Source: Stakelama saccharophila (GTDB taxonomy: Bacteria > Pseudomonadota > Alphaproteobacteria > Sphingomonadales > Sphingomonadaceae). From it: a DNA stretch of 64,000 bases. Below, in pieces: positions 1 through 8,629 of this stretch (position 1 is its first letter; each line of letters opens with the position of its first letter). The translations under genes were made by a program, and so were the position numbers. The stretch is taken from assembly GCF_032229225.1 (NCBI RefSeq), contig NZ_CP135076.1, positions 1,345,001-1,409,000 on the forward strand, given 5' to 3'. A model generated the notes under the pieces. It searched no databases, was not told where the DNA came from, and saw only the letters and a list, made by a program, of their open reading frames with translations.

Positions 1-748
1 CCTCGCCGACGATGAAATCGGGCAGCCGGGCGATGCCGAGCCCGGCGCGCAGGGCGGGAAGCATCGCCGTTCCGCTGTCGCAGCGCAGCGGTCCCTCGGG
101 ACGCACCGCCACTTCCGCGCCGCCGGGACCGCGGAAATGCCAGGTCAGCGGATTGGGCGCGTTGGTGTAGCCGAAGCAGGCATGCTCGCCCAGTTCGGCC
201 GGATGTCGGGGGCGTCCGTGGCGTTCCAGATAAGCGGGCGCGGCGACGATATGGATGCGAACGGGCGCCAGACGCCGTGCGCGCAGCGAGCTGTCGGGCA
301 GATCGGCGATCCTGAGCGCGATGTCGAAGCCGTCGGCGACGATGTCGATCTTGGCGTCGGACAGGCTGAGATCGACCGTGATGTCGGGATGTTTCGCCAG
401 AAATTCCGCCACCACCGGCGCGACATGGGCAAGGCCATAGGTCATCGGCGCCGCGACGCGGACGAGGCCCGCCGGCCGCGATGCGCTGTCGCGTGCAGCC
501 TCTTCGGCGCATTCGCCTTCGGTCAGAATGCGCTGGGCGTGCTCCGCCAGCGCCTTGCCGCTTTCGGTGAGCGTCAGCTTGCGCGAGGTCCGGTGGAACA
601 GGCTCGTTCCCAACCGTTGTTCCAGTCGCGCGATCGCCTTCGACACCGTCGCCTTGGATACGCCGGTCGCATCGGCCGCGGCGCTGAACGAGCGGTGCTC
701 CACGACGCGTGCGAAAATGGCCCAGCCGTCGAAGTCGGGAAGCTGCAT
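1..748 (-). CDS. LysR-family transcriptional regulator (C-terminus beyond left edge)
   Basis: About 249 residues are visible, reading leftward off the window edge. The N-terminus is a typical LysR winged helix-turn-helix (SFSAAADATGVSKATVSKAI, about residues 20-40, followed by LEQRLGTSLFHRTSRKLTLT). The start of an effector-binding domain follows (LVRVAAPMTYGLAHVAPVVA). The ATG at 748 was chosen because the HTH then begins at the usual distance. The gene is divergent from pirin and wrbA, and such regulators commonly control the divergent neighbour; an electrophile or redox signal is therefore a guess. The extreme C-terminus is missing only because the window ends. Confidence 0.9.
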   Translation of the reverse strand, partial: MQLPDFDGWAIFARVVEHRSFSAAADATGVSKATVSKAIARLEQRLGTSLFHRTSRKLTLTESGKALAEHAQRILTEGECAEEAARDSASRPAGLVRVAAPMTYGLAHVAPVVAEFLAKHPDITVDLSLSDAKIDIVADGFDIALRIADLPDSSLRARRLAPVRIHIVAAPAYLERHGRPRHPAELGEHACFGYTNAPNPLTWHFRGPGGAEVAVRPEGPLRCDSGTAMLPALRAGLGIARLPDFIVGE

Positions 749-751
749 CGC

Positions 752-777
752 GAAACGATCCGTTTCCGCTGTTTCCG
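752..777. promoter_or_regulatory. Candidate LysR operator in the LysR/pirin divergent spacer
   Basis: A perfect 6-bp inverted repeat, GAAACG-ATC-CGTTTC (752-766), lies just upstream of the LysR start. It overlaps a direct repeat GTTTCCG-CT-GTTTCCG (762-777). This is the only clear symmetry in the 82-bp divergent spacer. Its role as an operator is inferred from position. Confidence 0.35.
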
Positions 778-830
778 TTTACGCGCTCACCATGACGCCT
801 ATCTCTCAGCCAAGCAATGGAGTTCGTACC

Positions 831-1553
831 ATGATCGAGAAACGACCGTTCGCAGGGCTGGGCCATGCCGATCACGGCTGGCTGAACGCCCGCCACCATT
901 TTTCCTTCGCCAATTACTACGACCCGGATCGGATGGGCTGGGGCGCCATCCGCGTGTGGAACGATGACGAGATCGCGGCCGACAGCGGCTTTCCGCCGCA
1001 CCCGCACCGCGACATGGAGATCATCACCTATGTCCGCACCGGCGCGATCACGCACCAGGATTCGATGGGCAATACCGGCCGCACCGGCGCCGGCGACGTG
1101 CAGGTGATGAGTGCCGGCACCGGTGTGCGCCACGCCGAATACAATCTGGAACCGGAGACGACGACGCTGTTCCAGATCTGGATCGAGCCGAAGCGGCCCG
1201 GCGGTAGTCCGAGCTGGGGCGCCAAGCCGTTTCCCAGGGATGCGCGCTCCGGCCGGCTGGTGACGCTGGCGTCGGGTTTTGCCGACGATGCGGATGCCCT
1301 TCCGATCCGCGCCGATGCGCGGGTATTGGGTGCGACGCTGAAGGCGGGGGACAGTGTCGAGCACAGCGTCGGCGACGGGCGGCACGCCTATCTGGTGCCC
1401 GCCACCGGTGCGATCGAGATTGCGACCGGATCGGAAACCGGTGCGCCCGCCCAGCGCTTCGATGCACGCGACGGTGCGGCGCTGTCGGGCGGGCAGACCG
1501 TCACCATCACCGCGATCGAGGACAGCGAAATCGTTCTCGTCGATGCGGAATAG
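831..1553 (+). CDS. Pirin family protein (YhhW-like, quercetin 2,3-dioxygenase type)
   Basis: A 240-residue bicupin protein. The pirin N-terminal cupin carries the metal-binding set: His57 and His59 in [10 protein letters not shown], and His101 and Glu103 in GVRHAEYN. These match the iron or copper ligands of E. coli YhhW, which can open quercetin. The ATG at 831 is preferred over upstream in-frame starts because it has a GGAG about 9 nt upstream and gives the normal family length. The physiological substrate is unknown. Pirin next to wrbA and a divergent LysR gene suggests a small quinone or electrophile detoxification module. Confidence 0.9.
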   Translation: MIEKRPFAGLGHADHGWLNARHHFSFANYYDPDRMGWGAIRVWNDDEIAADSGFPPHPHRDMEIITYVRTGAITHQDSMGNTGRTGAGDVQVMSAGTGVRHAEYNLEPETTTLFQIWIEPKRPGGSPSWGAKPFPRDARSGRLVTLASGFADDADALPIRADARVLGATLKAGDSVEHSVGDGRHAYLVPATGAIEIATGSETGAPAQRFDARDGAALSGGQTVTITAIEDSEIVLVDAE

Positions 1554-1557
1554 CCAT

Positions 1558-1583
1558 CTCCCCTCCTGCTCGCGGGAGGGGGC
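1558..1583 (+). other. GC-rich hairpin between pirin and wrbA
   Basis: CCCCTCC and GGAGGGG arms separated by a short loop lie in the 50-bp gap. There is no U-tract, so this is more likely an mRNA-stabilising or processing structure than a terminator. Confidence 0.4.
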
Positions 1584-1603
1584 ATTTTGAAGGAGTTTCC
1601 CAC

Positions 1604-2206
1604 ATGTCCAAAGTTCTCGTCCTCTATTACTCGTCTTACGGTCATATCGAGCAGATGGCCGATGCTGTCGCGCAGGGCGCGCGCGAAACCGGTGCGACGG
1701 TCGATATCCGCCGCGTGCCGGAAACGGCGCCGGCCGAGATCGTCGCGCAGGCGGGCTTCAAGACCGAAAGCGAACATCCGGTGCTGGAGGATGTGAACGC
1801 GCTCGCCGATTACGACGCGATCGTCGTCGGCGCGCCGACCCGCTTCGGCCGGATGCCGAGCCAGATGGCGGCGTTCCTCGACAAGGCAGGCGGCCTATGG
1901 CTGAACGGATCGCTGAACGGCAAGGTCGGCGGCGCCTTCACCTCCACCGCCAGCCAGCATGGCGGGCAGGAGACGACGCTGTTCTCGCTCCTGACCAACC
2001 TGCTGCATTTCGGCATGACGATTATCGGCCTCGATTACGGTTTTCAGGCGCAGATGGGCGTGGACAAGCTGCGGGGCGGATCGCCGTACGGCGCCACCAC
2101 CATCGCCGGCGGCGACGGTAGCCGCCAGCCGGGCGAGGAGGAGCTCGACGGCGCGCGCTATCAGGGGCGCCGCATCGCCGAAACGGCGACGAAGCTGTTC
2201 GGCTGA
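1604..2206 (+). CDS. wrbA: NAD(P)H:quinone oxidoreductase WrbA
   Basis: A 200-residue flavodoxin-fold protein that reduces quinones by two electrons with FMN and NAD(P)H, avoiding semiquinones. Visible features are the N-terminal phosphate-binding loop ([18 protein letters not shown]), the FMN contact region [18 protein letters not shown] and the WrbA-specific C-terminal stretch ending [17 protein letters not shown]. Length and motifs match the tetrameric WrbA family. A GGAG ribosome-binding site precedes the ATG. It is probably co-transcribed with pirin. Confidence 0.95.
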   Translation: MSKVLVLYYSSYGHIEQMADAVAQGARETGATVDIRRVPETAPAEIVAQAGFKTESEHPVLEDVNALADYDAIVVGAPTRFGRMPSQMAAFLDKAGGLWLNGSLNGKVGGAFTSTASQHGGQETTLFSLLTNLLHFGMTIIGLDYGFQAQMGVDKLRGGSPYGATTIAGGDGSRQPGEEELDGARYQGRRIAETATKLFG

Positions 2207-2273
2207 TCGAAAGCCGGCAACGAGCGGTGACGACGGGTAGCCGTCGTCGCCGGTTCGTCCTATCTGGACAGCG

Positions 2274-2786
2274 ATGTTCGGATTGGACCCCATCCCCGAA
2301 GCGGTCGTTCGCGGCGCGCTGTTGTCGCTGATCGGGCTCGTCTGGATCGTGACGCTGGTGCGGATCGCCGGGCTGCGGACGCTGTCGAAGATGACGGCGA
2401 TCGATTTCGTCGCGACGCTGGCCACCGGGTCGCTGCTCGCGACGATGGTGTCGAGCAGTTCGTGGCCCGGCTTCGTTCAGGCGTTGATCGGCGTCGCGAT
2501 GCTGACCGGCTGGCAGTATTGCTATGCCAAGGCGCGCCGCAACGATGCGGTGCGCAACTTTTCCGAGAACCGGCCGATGCTGCTGCTCCGCAACGGCAAA
2601 TATCTCGAGGATGCGATGGCCGAGGCACGGGTGACGCGCGCCGACATCCTCTCGAAACTGCGCGAGCACAATATCGCCGGCCCCGATCGTGTCGATGCGG
2701 TGATCCTCGAGGTCACCGGCGATATCTCGATCCTGTCGGGCGGACATTCTTCACCGGCGGTGCTCGACGATGTGAGGCGCGCCTGA
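2274..2786 (+). CDS. DUF421 (YetF-like) membrane protein
   Basis: A 170-residue protein with three N-terminal hydrophobic segments (about residues 10-30, 40-60, 65-82) and a cytoplasmic domain containing the family motif SENRPMLLLRNGKYLEDAM. The remaining part, LSKLREHNIAGPDRVDAVILEVTGDISIL, is the conserved YetF/DUF421 beta-rich domain. Function is unknown; Bacillus homologues affect spore or envelope properties. The stop overlaps the next start (TGATG), which implies translational coupling. Confidence 0.85.
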   Translation: MFGLDPIPEAVVRGALLSLIGLVWIVTLVRIAGLRTLSKMTAIDFVATLATGSLLATMVSSSSWPGFVQALIGVAMLTGWQYCYAKARRNDAVRNFSENRPMLLLRNGKYLEDAMAEARVTRADILSKLREHNIAGPDRVDAVILEVTGDISILSGGHSSPAVLDDVRRA

Positions 2787-3436
2787 TGCTCGAAGACCGC
2801 GTCCTGTTCATCGATGCCGAGGCGATCGTGATCGACAAGCCCGCCGGCCTGCCGGTCGATCCGCCGCGCGATAGCACGCGCTCGCTGGTCGACATGATGG
2901 ACGAGCTGACCTTCGGCTTTCAGCGGCTGCCGACGGCGGTGCACCGGCTCGACCGCGACACTTCGGGGTGCCTGCTCCTGTCACGCAACCCGAAGGCGCA
3001 GAAGCGGTTTCACGCCGCGTTCGAGGCGGGGCAGGTGAGCAAGCGCTATCTCGCGATCCTCGATGGCGTTCCCGAAGGGGAGAGCGGCGAGATCGACCTG
3101 CCGCTGAAAAAGGTTTCCAGCGCCGCCAGCGGCTGGCGGATGCGGGGCGATCCCACGGGCAAGCCGGCCCGCACGCGCTGGCGGCTGCTGGCAGCGCGGG
3201 ATGGTCGCGCGCTCGTCGCCTTCCATCCCGAAACCGGACGGACGCATCAATTGCGTGTCCATGCGGCCGAGGGGCTGGGAATTCCGATCACCGGCGATCC
3301 GATTTATGGTCGTGCCGAGGCGGCGGTGATGCTGCACGCCGCCGCCATCACGGTGCCGCGCCCCGGCAAGCCCGATATCAGCGCCGAGGCACCATGGCCT
3401 GAGCGGTTCTCGGATCTCGGATTTTCGCATGGCTGA
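2786..3436 (+). CDS. RluA-family pseudouridine synthase
   Basis: A 216-residue catalytic domain that isomerises uridine to pseudouridine in rRNA or tRNA. The family signature HRLDRDTSG is present with catalytic Asp56, and so is the later motif ETGRTHQLRVHAA. There is no S4 RNA-binding domain, so it resembles RluA or TruC types rather than RluC/RluD. The ATG at 2786 overlaps the previous stop by one base. The target position cannot be read from the sequence. Confidence 0.9.
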   Translation: MLEDRVLFIDAEAIVIDKPAGLPVDPPRDSTRSLVDMMDELTFGFQRLPTAVHRLDRDTSGCLLLSRNPKAQKRFHAAFEAGQVSKRYLAILDGVPEGESGEIDLPLKKVSSAASGWRMRGDPTGKPARTRWRLLAARDGRALVAFHPETGRTHQLRVHAAEGLGIPITGDPIYGRAEAAVMLHAAAITVPRPGKPDISAEAPWPERFSDLGFSHG

Positions 3437-3836
3437 GTTCACCATTCCCGACGATGCCATCGTCGACGAGCGCTTCATCGCCGCATCGGGTCCGGGCGGG
3501 CAGAACGTCAACAAGGTAGCGACCGCCGTGCAATTGCGCGTCGACGTCTTTCGCCTGCGCCTGCCGCCGCATGCCTATCAGAAGCTGAAGAGCCTGGCCG
3601 GAACGCGGCTCAATTCCGACGGTGAACTGGTCATCACCGCGCGCAAGTTCCGGACGCAGGAGGCGAACCGCGCCGATGCGCGCGAACGGCTCGGCGATCT
3701 GATCGCGAGGGCGCATGAGCGCCAGGCAAAGCGGGTGAAGACGAAGCCGAGCCGCGCCGCGAAGAAGCGGCGGGTGGAATCGAAGAAGAAGCGCGCGCAG
3801 GTGAAGGCCGGGCGCGGGCGCATCACAACGGACTAG
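3429..3836 (+). CDS. arfB: Alternative ribosome-rescue peptidyl-tRNA hydrolase ArfB
   Basis: A 135-residue release-factor-like protein with the catalytic GGQ motif at residues 23-25 (SGPGGQNVNKVAT). It has a lysine/arginine-rich C-terminal tail (KTKPSRAAKKRR and following) that in ArfB/YaeJ enters the empty mRNA channel of stalled ribosomes. It lacks the codon-recognition domains of RF1/RF2. It overlaps the pseudouridine synthase gene by 8 nt, so both are probably translated from one mRNA. Confidence 0.93.
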   Translation: MAEFTIPDDAIVDERFIAASGPGGQNVNKVATAVQLRVDVFRLRLPPHAYQKLKSLAGTRLNSDGELVITARKFRTQEANRADARERLGDLIARAHERQAKRVKTKPSRAAKKRRVESKKKRAQVKAGRGRITTD

Positions 3837-3844
3837 GACCTGTC

Positions 3845-4327
3845 ATGTACCAATTCGACATTGCCGGCGGCAGCAAGGCCGACCTCTACCGCGATCTGAC
3901 GAGCGCGCTGGATGCGCTGACCGACGGGGAGCCGGACGCCATCGCCAACATGGCGAATGCCGCCGCACTGATCTGGCAATATCTGCCCGATCTGAACTGG
4001 GCCGGCTTCTACCGCCTAGTCGGCGACGAACTGGTGCTGGGGCCGTTCCAGGGCAAAGCGGCCTGCATCCGCATCGCGCTCGGCTCCGGCGTCTGCGGGT
4101 CCGCGGCGCAGACACGCGAGACGCAGGTGGTTGCCGATGTCCAGGCTTTTCCCGGCCATATCGCCTGCGACGCGGCCAGCCGTTCCGAACTGGTCGTGCC
4201 GATCGTGCGGGGCGGCCGGCTGCTGGGCGTGCTCGATCTCGACAGCCCGCATACCGGGCGCTTCGATGCCGAGGACGCGGCCGGGTGCGAGGCATTGGTG
4301 GCCGTGCTCGCCCCGCGCATCGGGTGA
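3845..4327 (+). CDS. msrC: Free methionine-(R)-sulfoxide reductase (GAF domain)
   Basis: A 160-residue single GAF-domain enzyme that reduces free methionine-R-sulfoxide. The three functional cysteines of the family are all present: Cys74, Cys84 and Cys108 (GKAACIRI, GSGVCGSA, GHIACDAAS), equivalent to Cys84, 94 and 118 of the E. coli enzyme. It lies 8 bp after arfB, probably in the same operon. This fits the oxidative-damage theme of the neighbouring wrbA and pirin genes. Confidence 0.92.
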   Translation: MYQFDIAGGSKADLYRDLTSALDALTDGEPDAIANMANAAALIWQYLPDLNWAGFYRLVGDELVLGPFQGKAACIRIALGSGVCGSAAQTRETQVVADVQAFPGHIACDAASRSELVVPIVRGGRLLGVLDLDSPHTGRFDAEDAAGCEALVAVLAPRIG

Positions 4328-4437
4328 CCCGATCCGGGACAGGGGGGCGACGATCCGGTCTGGCCCGGATATGCCGCTGCCGGTAAATTGCGCGTCAACC
4401 GGACGGCGAGTCCGACCGGGATGCGTCGCAAGCAAGG

Positions 4438-5631
4438 GTGGAGGCAGCGATTCCCCTACGGTCTCTGATAGTCGCAGGTTTGCTGAGCGGCCCTCTGGCG
4501 CTGGCGGCGCAAGGCCAGGTGATCCGGGACGGTCGCTGGGTCGAACCGGCGCCGGCTCCCACCCCCAGTCCCACGCCCCTGCCCAGTCCCACCCCCAGCC
4601 CGACACCGTCGCCGGTACAGGTTGCACCGCCGCAAACTGCCGTGGCCCAACCCACGCCCACGCCCACGCCCACGCCCACGCCCGCGCCGGAGGCGAAGCA
4701 ACCGCCGCAACTCGCGCTGCCGATCGTGAAGGCTCCGCCGCCCCCGCCGCCTGCGAAGGTGCAAACCGCGCCGGCGCCCATTGCCGCCCCGGCGCAGCAG
4801 GTCGCCGGGACGCCGCCCTCCGGTCGAGAGGCGGTGGTCGGCGAGACACCGCCCGAAGCGCCGGTTTCGGTTCCGCCCCGGCCCGTGCGTCGCGCCGCGG
4901 TTCAGGCGGTCCGCCCCGTCGACGTACCGCCGGCGCGGGTCGCACGGCAACCGGACATGCAACCGCCCGAACCCGCCACCGATCCGCGCCCGACCGGTCG
5001 CCGCGCGGTCTTCCGCCGGCCCGTGCCGGGCGGCGTCCTGCCGCCGGAACTCAGGGCAGCGCGCTTCACCGTGCGGGACTATGACCGCTGGAATCTGGGC
5101 GCGCCCGATGCAGGCTATCGCTGGGTTCGGGTCTATGACGACGCGGTGCTGATCGACGACCGCGGTGTCATCGCCGACGTGATCTACGATGTGGATTGGG
5201 CGGAAGCGCCGCAATATGCCACAGCGGAGCGGGAGCCGCCGATCGCTCCCGCCATGCCGCCGGGGCCGCCGGTTGCGGGCGCCGCCTGGGCCGAATACGG
5301 CGCGGGGGCGCCCGAAGGGATGGCGGAGGACCGTTGGGGGGACGGTCGCCGCCATCCCGACTCTACTAGGGGTGCCGGCTATCCGCCGCCGGGGCCTGCC
5401 GATCGTTCCATGCCGCCGGCTCCAGGCCGGCACGAATATGCCGCGCGCACCATTCCGCCGCCCGAAGGACGGGCCCCCGTGGTCAGCAGTTGCGGTCCGG
5501 GCTGCACGGTGACGACCAGCACCGCGGGGCGCGGCTATGTCGCGGCCGGCTATTACTACCCGCCCGCGACCACCACGACCGTTACGATCATGCCCGGCGG
5601 GCGGCAGACGCGGACCGTGGTCCGCCGCTGA
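4438..5631 (+). CDS. Proline-rich exported protein with RcnB-like domain
   Basis: A 397-residue protein from a GTG start. The first ATG-initiated frame nearby (4421) is a short unrelated frame. Residues 1-25 form a signal peptide ending in LALAAQG. Residues 35-85 are Pro-Thr/Pro-Ser repeats, partly encoded by an exact CCCACG hexamer array. Residues about 202-255 (FTVRDYDRWNLG, GYRWVRVYDDAVLID, VIYDVDW) match the RcnB domain, named after a periplasmic protein of nickel/cobalt homeostasis. The C-terminus is rich in Gly, Pro and Tyr. It is probably periplasmic or envelope-associated; a metal role is not shown by the sequence. The start codon is uncertain. Confidence 0.7.
   Translation: MEAAIPLRSLIVAGLLSGPLALAAQGQVIRDGRWVEPAPAPTPSPTPLPSPTPSPTPSPVQVAPPQTAVAQPTPTPTPTPTPAPEAKQPPQLALPIVKAPPPPPPAKVQTAPAPIAAPAQQVAGTPPSGREAVVGETPPEAPVSVPPRPVRRAAVQAVRPVDVPPARVARQPDMQPPEPATDPRPTGRRAVFRRPVPGGVLPPELRAARFTVRDYDRWNLGAPDAGYRWVRVYDDAVLIDDRGVIADVIYDVDWAEAPQYATAEREPPIAPAMPPGPPVAGAAWAEYGAGAPEGMAEDRWGDGRRHPDSTRGAGYPPPGPADRSMPPAPGRHEYAARTIPPPEGRAPVVSSCGPGCTVTTSTAGRGYVAAGYYYPPATTTTVTIMPGGRQTRTVVRR
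4651..4680 (+). repeat. Hexanucleotide tandem repeat (CCCACG)x5
   Basis: Five perfect CCCACG units encode Pro-Thr repeats. An irregular CCCAGTCCCACC-type repeat upstream (about 4558-4610) encodes more Pro-Thr/Pro-Ser. Copy-number change would keep the frame and only alter the length of the proline-rich spacer. Confidence 0.9.
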
Positions 5632-5652
5632 CCCCGCACGCGCGAGCGGTAC

Positions 5653-6954
5653 TCAGTCGTCCCAGTCGCGGCCGGCGAAGGCGACGATGCTTTCATGGCC
5701 CTGGTCGTCCAGCGCGCCGACGCCGACGAAATTGTCGTCGACGATCACGTTCTTGAGCACAAGTTCGGTCGTCCCGGCGGGCACGTCCTTGTGATGTGTC
5801 CAGTCCTGCTTGTCCGCGCGGCGCCAGTGAATGCGGTATCCGGCCGCACCTTCGACCGGTTTCCAGCGGACCGTGGTGTCGGTCGACAGCGCCCCCTCGA
5901 TCACCGGGTTCTCCGGCGCTTGTGGCGCGCTCGCCAGGCGGGCGAGGGTGCCGACGTTGATCGCCGTGACCTTCGCCAGATAGGCGAAATCCATCTTGTC
6001 GACGGTATCGCCATATTCGATGCCGCCTTCGGTGCGCAGGTCCTGGTGCTGCTGCGTGTAGTTCTCCGCGCCGACCGAAAAGCGGACGGCGGGATAGCCG
6101 AGCTTCAGGAACGGCTCGTGATCGCCGCCGCGACCGAATCGGTCGGGCCGGTGGACGAGAAAGGCGTCGAGCCCTCCCGGAATCCCTTCCGCGACGCCGT
6201 CGATCGCTTTGGCCAGCGCGCGGCTCGGCCCGTCGTCGGCGCCGCCGTCGGCGCGGCGCTGCATCTGTTCCTTCAGGGTTTCCGACGCGCGAATGCCCTC
6301 GGAAAAAACGCGGACGCGGTCATCGACCTTCGCGCCGTTCTGACCGATGGTGTTGCCGACGATGTCGTTGTTCAGCACGCCGCTGACGACCCAGCCCTTT
6401 TCCCTGGCGGTGTCGGCGAGCAGCTTGCCGCCCCACAGCCCCTGTTCCTCGCCCGACAGGGCGGCGTAGATGATCGTGGCGTCGAACTTTTCCTTCGACA
6501 GGATGCGCGCCGCCTCCAATACCAGCGCCACGCCGGAGGCGTCGTCGTTCGCACCGGGGGCGTCGCTGGTATAGTCCATCACATCGGAGACGCGGCTGTC
6601 GATATGGCCCATCACGATGACCACGCGGTTCGGATCGCGGCCCTTTTGAAAGCCGAGCACGTCGACGACGCGGACACCGTCCGGCGCACGCTCGCCGGTG
6701 AAACCGCGGGCGATGTTCGCGACCGTGATGCAGCCGCCGCAATCGTCGGAAATCTTGGTGAGCTGCGCACCGAACCAGTGCCGCGCCGCGCCGATGCCGC
6801 GCTCGGGATCGTCCGGGTCGGACAGGGTGTGGCGCGTGCCGAAGCTGACGAGCTTTTCGACCGTCGCCTTCAGCCGCTCGGGATCGGGGGTGTCGCGCGC
6901 CGCAGCCGGGGTGGCGAGGGCGAGTAGCGGAAGCATCAGGAAAGCGGTTCGCAT
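5653..6954 (-). CDS. Secreted M28-family zinc aminopeptidase
   Basis: About 433 residues from the ATG at 6954 (an upstream ATG at 6963 is also possible), with a signal peptide MRTAFLMLPLLALATPAAA. The M28 metal-site motifs are seen in order: MGHIDSRVSD, GANDDASGVAL and ALSGEEQGLWGG (catalytic Glu and zinc-ligand Glu). The C-terminal about 85 residues (from about PENPVIEG) look like a fibronectin type III-like beta domain. It is expected to act in the periplasm or outside the cell, releasing N-terminal amino acids. Convergent with the RcnB-like gene. Confidence 0.9.
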   Translation of the reverse strand: MRTAFLMLPLLALATPAAARDTPDPERLKATVEKLVSFGTRHTLSDPDDPERGIGAARHWFGAQLTKISDDCGGCITVANIARGFTGERAPDGVRVVDVLGFQKGRDPNRVVIVMGHIDSRVSDVMDYTSDAPGANDDASGVALVLEAARILSKEKFDATIIYAALSGEEQGLWGGKLLADTAREKGWVVSGVLNNDIVGNTIGQNGAKVDDRVRVFSEGIRASETLKEQMQRRADGGADDGPSRALAKAIDGVAEGIPGGLDAFLVHRPDRFGRGGDHEPFLKLGYPAVRFSVGAENYTQQHQDLRTEGGIEYGDTVDKMDFAYLAKVTAINVGTLARLASAPQAPENPVIEGALSTDTTVRWKPVEGAAGYRIHWRRADKQDWTHHKDVPAGTTELVLKNVIVDDNFVGVGALDDQGHESIVAFAGRDWDD

Positions 6955-7058
6955 GGGGCGCATCGTGGCGGACGGGCCGGCCAATGGCAAGGCGTGACGC
7001 ATGTGCGGTAAGACGGTATGCCCAGGCGGTTCTTTCCGGCTAGAAGGCGTCCGCCCGC

Positions 7059-8042
7059 ATGCGACCGATCATCCATATCGGCTATCACAAGACGGCGACG
7101 AGCTGGTTTCAGCGCTTCGTCTATCCCCGTGTCGCCAGCCACCGGGTGATCGACCGCCGGTTGATCCGCGAAACGTTCCTGGCGCCGCCGGCCTTTTCCT
7201 TCGACGCGCACGCCGCACGCGACCGCCTGGGAATCGACGCGGACGACCGACCCGCGATCCTGTGCGAGGAGGATCTTTCCGGCGTGCTGCACAACGGCCT
7301 GATGTCCTGCCATATCGCCGGCGTGGTGGCGCAGCGGCTGCACCAGGCGCTGCCGGAGGCGCATATCGTCATCTTCGTCCGCTCGCAGGTCACGGCCGCA
7401 CTGTCCTGGTATCTGCAATATGTACGCGAAGGCGGAACGGCGTCGACCCGCCGGTACCTGTTTCCGAAGCAGCATCGCCATCTCGGCCATGTCCGTCCAT
7501 TCATGCTGCCGCATTTCCATTTCGGCCAGCTCGATTATCGCGGCCTGGTGGAACGGTATGACGCGCTGTTCGGCGCCGACCGGGTGACGGCGCTGCCTTA
7601 CGAGGCGCTGAAACGCGATCCCGCCGCCCTGCTGGCCCGGATGTCCGGCGCGCTTGGTGTCGATCTGCCCGATCCGGAGGCGGCGAAGGTCAATGCCTGC
7701 TATCGTCGCGGTCTGCTGCCCATCGCGCGTGCGGCGAACCTGTTCACGCGCCGCAGCGTCATCGACAAGGCGACGCTGGTGCACATTCCTTATTGGTACA
7801 CCGTGCGCAAGGCGGTGCTGGCTCAGCTCAACCGCGTGCCGTTATTCGGCCCCGCACCGGCGGCGGAGCGCTATCTCGGCCGCAAGACGGTCGACCATAT
7901 CGCCGGGCTGTTCTGGCGGTCCAATCGCTGGCTGGAAGCGCGCATGGGCGAGGATCTGCGTACGCTCGGCTATCCGCTCGACCCGCCGGAAGACGGGGCG
8001 CCGCCGCGTCGCCGCCTGCCGCTGCGCTGGGCGGCGAACTGA
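7059..8042 (+). CDS. Sulfotransferase family protein
   Basis: A 327-residue cytoplasmic protein. The N-terminus IIHIGYHKTATSWFQ is the 5'-phosphosulfate-binding loop of PAPS-dependent sulfotransferases. IVIFVRSQVTAALSWYLQ (about residue 105) fits the 3'-phosphate-binding motif. No signal peptide. The acceptor is unknown; a surface carbohydrate is a common target for such genes, but no glycan genes are nearby. Confidence 0.8.
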   Translation: MRPIIHIGYHKTATSWFQRFVYPRVASHRVIDRRLIRETFLAPPAFSFDAHAARDRLGIDADDRPAILCEEDLSGVLHNGLMSCHIAGVVAQRLHQALPEAHIVIFVRSQVTAALSWYLQYVREGGTASTRRYLFPKQHRHLGHVRPFMLPHFHFGQLDYRGLVERYDALFGADRVTALPYEALKRDPAALLARMSGALGVDLPDPEAAKVNACYRRGLLPIARAANLFTRRSVIDKATLVHIPYWYTVRKAVLAQLNRVPLFGPAPAAERYLGRKTVDHIAGLFWRSNRWLEARMGEDLRTLGYPLDPPEDGAPPRRRLPLRWAAN

Positions 8043-8045
8043 GGC

Positions 8046-8501
8046 TCAGCTCAGCCGGTCGATCGCCTCGCGGTCGAGGTCGCCGGGGATGATCATCACC
8101 GGCACCGGCAGCTTGCCCGCGTCCGGGCCGGCGAAATGGGCGACGAGCGGACCGGGCACGCCCTCCGGCGCGGCGCCCAGCACCAGGGCGGCGATGTCCT
8201 TGTTGGCCTCGATCATCTCGCGCACGATCTTCGGCCCGTCGCCCTTGCGCACGACGATGGAGGGTTTCAGGCCCGATTCCTCCAGAAGCGTGCCGGCCGC
8301 GCCGGCAACCAGCGCCTGCGCGCGCTGGCGGGCTTCTTCCTCCATCGTCGCCATGACGCCGCCCCATTGGACGAATTCGGGCGTGGCGATGAAGGCGAGG
8401 ATCTCGATCCCGCCGCCGGTTTTCACCGCGCGCCTTGCGGCAAAGCGCAGCGCGACCTCGGATTCCCTGCTTTCGTCGATGACGACAAGATATGTTCGCA
8501 T
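8046..8501 (-). CDS. Universal stress protein (UspA family)
   Basis: A 151-residue UspA fold: N-terminal TYLVVIDESRESEVALRFA and C-terminal LPVPVMIIPGDL are typical beta strands. The canonical ATP-binding motif G-x2-G-x9-G(S/T) near the end is not obvious (LGAAPEGVPGPLV). This may therefore be a non-ATP-binding member. An AGGAG ribosome-binding site lies 9 nt before the ATG. Divergent from the pyruvate dehydrogenase E2 gene and convergent with the sulfotransferase gene. Confidence 0.87.
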   Translation of the reverse strand: MRTYLVVIDESRESEVALRFAARRAVKTGGGIEILAFIATPEFVQWGGVMATMEEEARQRAQALVAGAAGTLLEESGLKPSIVVRKGDGPKIVREMIEANKDIAALVLGAAPEGVPGPLVAHFAGPDAGKLPVPVMIIPGDLDREAIDRLS

Positions 8502-8629
8502 GGATAAATTGCTCCTGACCCGCGTTCGATGCCGCGAGACGCGCTCTTTCGCAAGTCTGCGGGCTTGACCACATGCCCCGCGATGGTGATGGAGGGCGCT
8601 TCCCAGGACTCAAGCGATCAGGACCGTGA

